Program-made: the position numbers and the translations under genes
Source of the DNA: Holosporaceae bacterium
GTDB lineage: Bacteria; Pseudomonadota; Alphaproteobacteria; UBA3830
Direction of reading: 5' to 3'
Assembly (NCBI GenBank): GCA_031262635.1
Contig: JAISHN010000061.1
Location: 1-6,386, forward strand
DNA: 6,386 bases
Notes under the pieces: generated by a model
What the model saw: the letters and a program-made list of their open reading frames with translations, nothing else
The model's database searches: none
Told to the model about the DNA's origin: nothing
Shown: piece by piece, positions 6,001 to 6,386 of the stretch
How positions within the stretch are numbered: the stretch's first letter is position 1
Layout of the letters: each line of letters starts with the position of its first letter

Positions 6001-6028
6001 CGACAAAATTTGTCCTAACACAATCTAA
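6001..6028 (+). repeat. Tail repeat following element copy 3
   Basis: The motif CGACAAAATTTGTCCTAACA continues with CAATCTAA. It contains a perfect odd palindrome, GACAAA-A-TTTGTC (6002-6014), that is eroded in the matching tail of copy 2 (2871-2899). It ends about 20 bases from the rnhA stop codon. Confidence 0.6.
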
Positions 6029-6048
6029 AGCGCGTGGTTTTTTATCGA

Positions 6049-6386
6049 TTATTCGCGACCTGCGGATCGATTTTTAGCGCAGCGCGATTTTGCGAGTTTA
6101 TCGACGCGTTCGTTAAATTCGTGTCCGGCGTGTCCGGCGACCCACGACCACGATATTTTTCGCGATTTTGAAAGCTCCAAAAGCTCGAGCCATAAGTCTT
6201 TATTTTTCACCGGTTGCCTCGCTGAGTTTACCCAATTGCTTTTGATCCAGCCTTTAGTCCATTTGGTCATTCCGTCTATTAAATATTTACTGTCGGAATA
6301 CAGCTCGATTTCGTAAGGCTCTCGCAATTCTTTCAACGCGTTGATAGCCGCCGTCATTTCCATGCGATTATTGGTTGTTTCCGCTT
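6049..6386 (-). CDS. rnhA: Ribonuclease HI, 5' end outside window
   Basis: RNase HI cuts the RNA strand of RNA:DNA hybrids in the cytoplasm, clearing R-loops and primers with Mg2+. The last 111 codons are visible, ending in TAA; roughly the first 40, including the first catalytic aspartate, lie beyond the right edge. The reading frame continues through the edge as AETTNNRMEM, the family signature, so the internal ATG at 6361-6363 is not the start. Aligned to the E. coli enzyme without gaps, E48 (RMEM), D70 (LYSDSKY), H124 (AGHAGH) and D134 (NERVDKLA) are all present. The basic handle region (KWTKGWIKSNW) is kept. The C-terminal tail is a little shorter than in E. coli. It converges with valS, with repeat copy 3 between them. 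The visible part is intact. Confidence 0.97.
   Translation of the reverse strand, partial: AETTNNRMEMTAAINALKELREPYEIELYSDSKYLIDGMTKWTKGWIKSNWVNSARQPVKNKDLWLELLELSKSRKISWSWVAGHAGHEFNERVDKLAKSRCAKNRSAGRE

Overview
The window looks like ordinary bacterial chromosome carrying housekeeping genes. It most likely comes from an AT-leaning alphaproteobacterium, perhaps host-associated. That is inference from three protein textures: a small protein with two cold-shock domains, a type best known from Alphaproteobacteria; a three-domain M24 aminopeptidase; and a valyl-tRNA synthetase opening MLDKNFDP. No rRNA, tRNA, CRISPR array, phage or transposase gene was seen, so placement below class is not justified.

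Layout. Bases 1-314 carry no convincing gene; they hold one copy of a palindromic repeat and a hairpin. Bases 315-782 (minus) encode the tandem cold-shock-domain protein. It is separated by a small terminator and an AT-rich promoter region from an Xaa-Pro aminopeptidase at 970-2577 (minus). A gene-free divergent region of about 560 bases follows, with repeat copy 2 and several stem-loops. Next come valS (3138-5789, plus), a 259-base convergent intergenic region with repeat copy 3, and the 3' two-thirds of rnhA (minus), which runs off the right edge.

The genes do not form one pathway. They serve general RNA and protein economy: nucleic-acid chaperoning (cold-shock protein), peptide turnover (PepP), tRNA charging (ValS) and RNA:DNA hybrid removal (RNase HI). 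pepP and csp share a strand but appear to be separate transcription units. valS is divergent from pepP and convergent with rnhA.

The most interesting content is non-coding. A roughly 95-base palindromic element occurs three times, always in the same orientation and always between genes. A second short motif accompanies two of the copies and recurs inverted at the left edge, and a fragment resembling a different palindromic family abuts copy 3. I found no evidence of a new multi-gene system.
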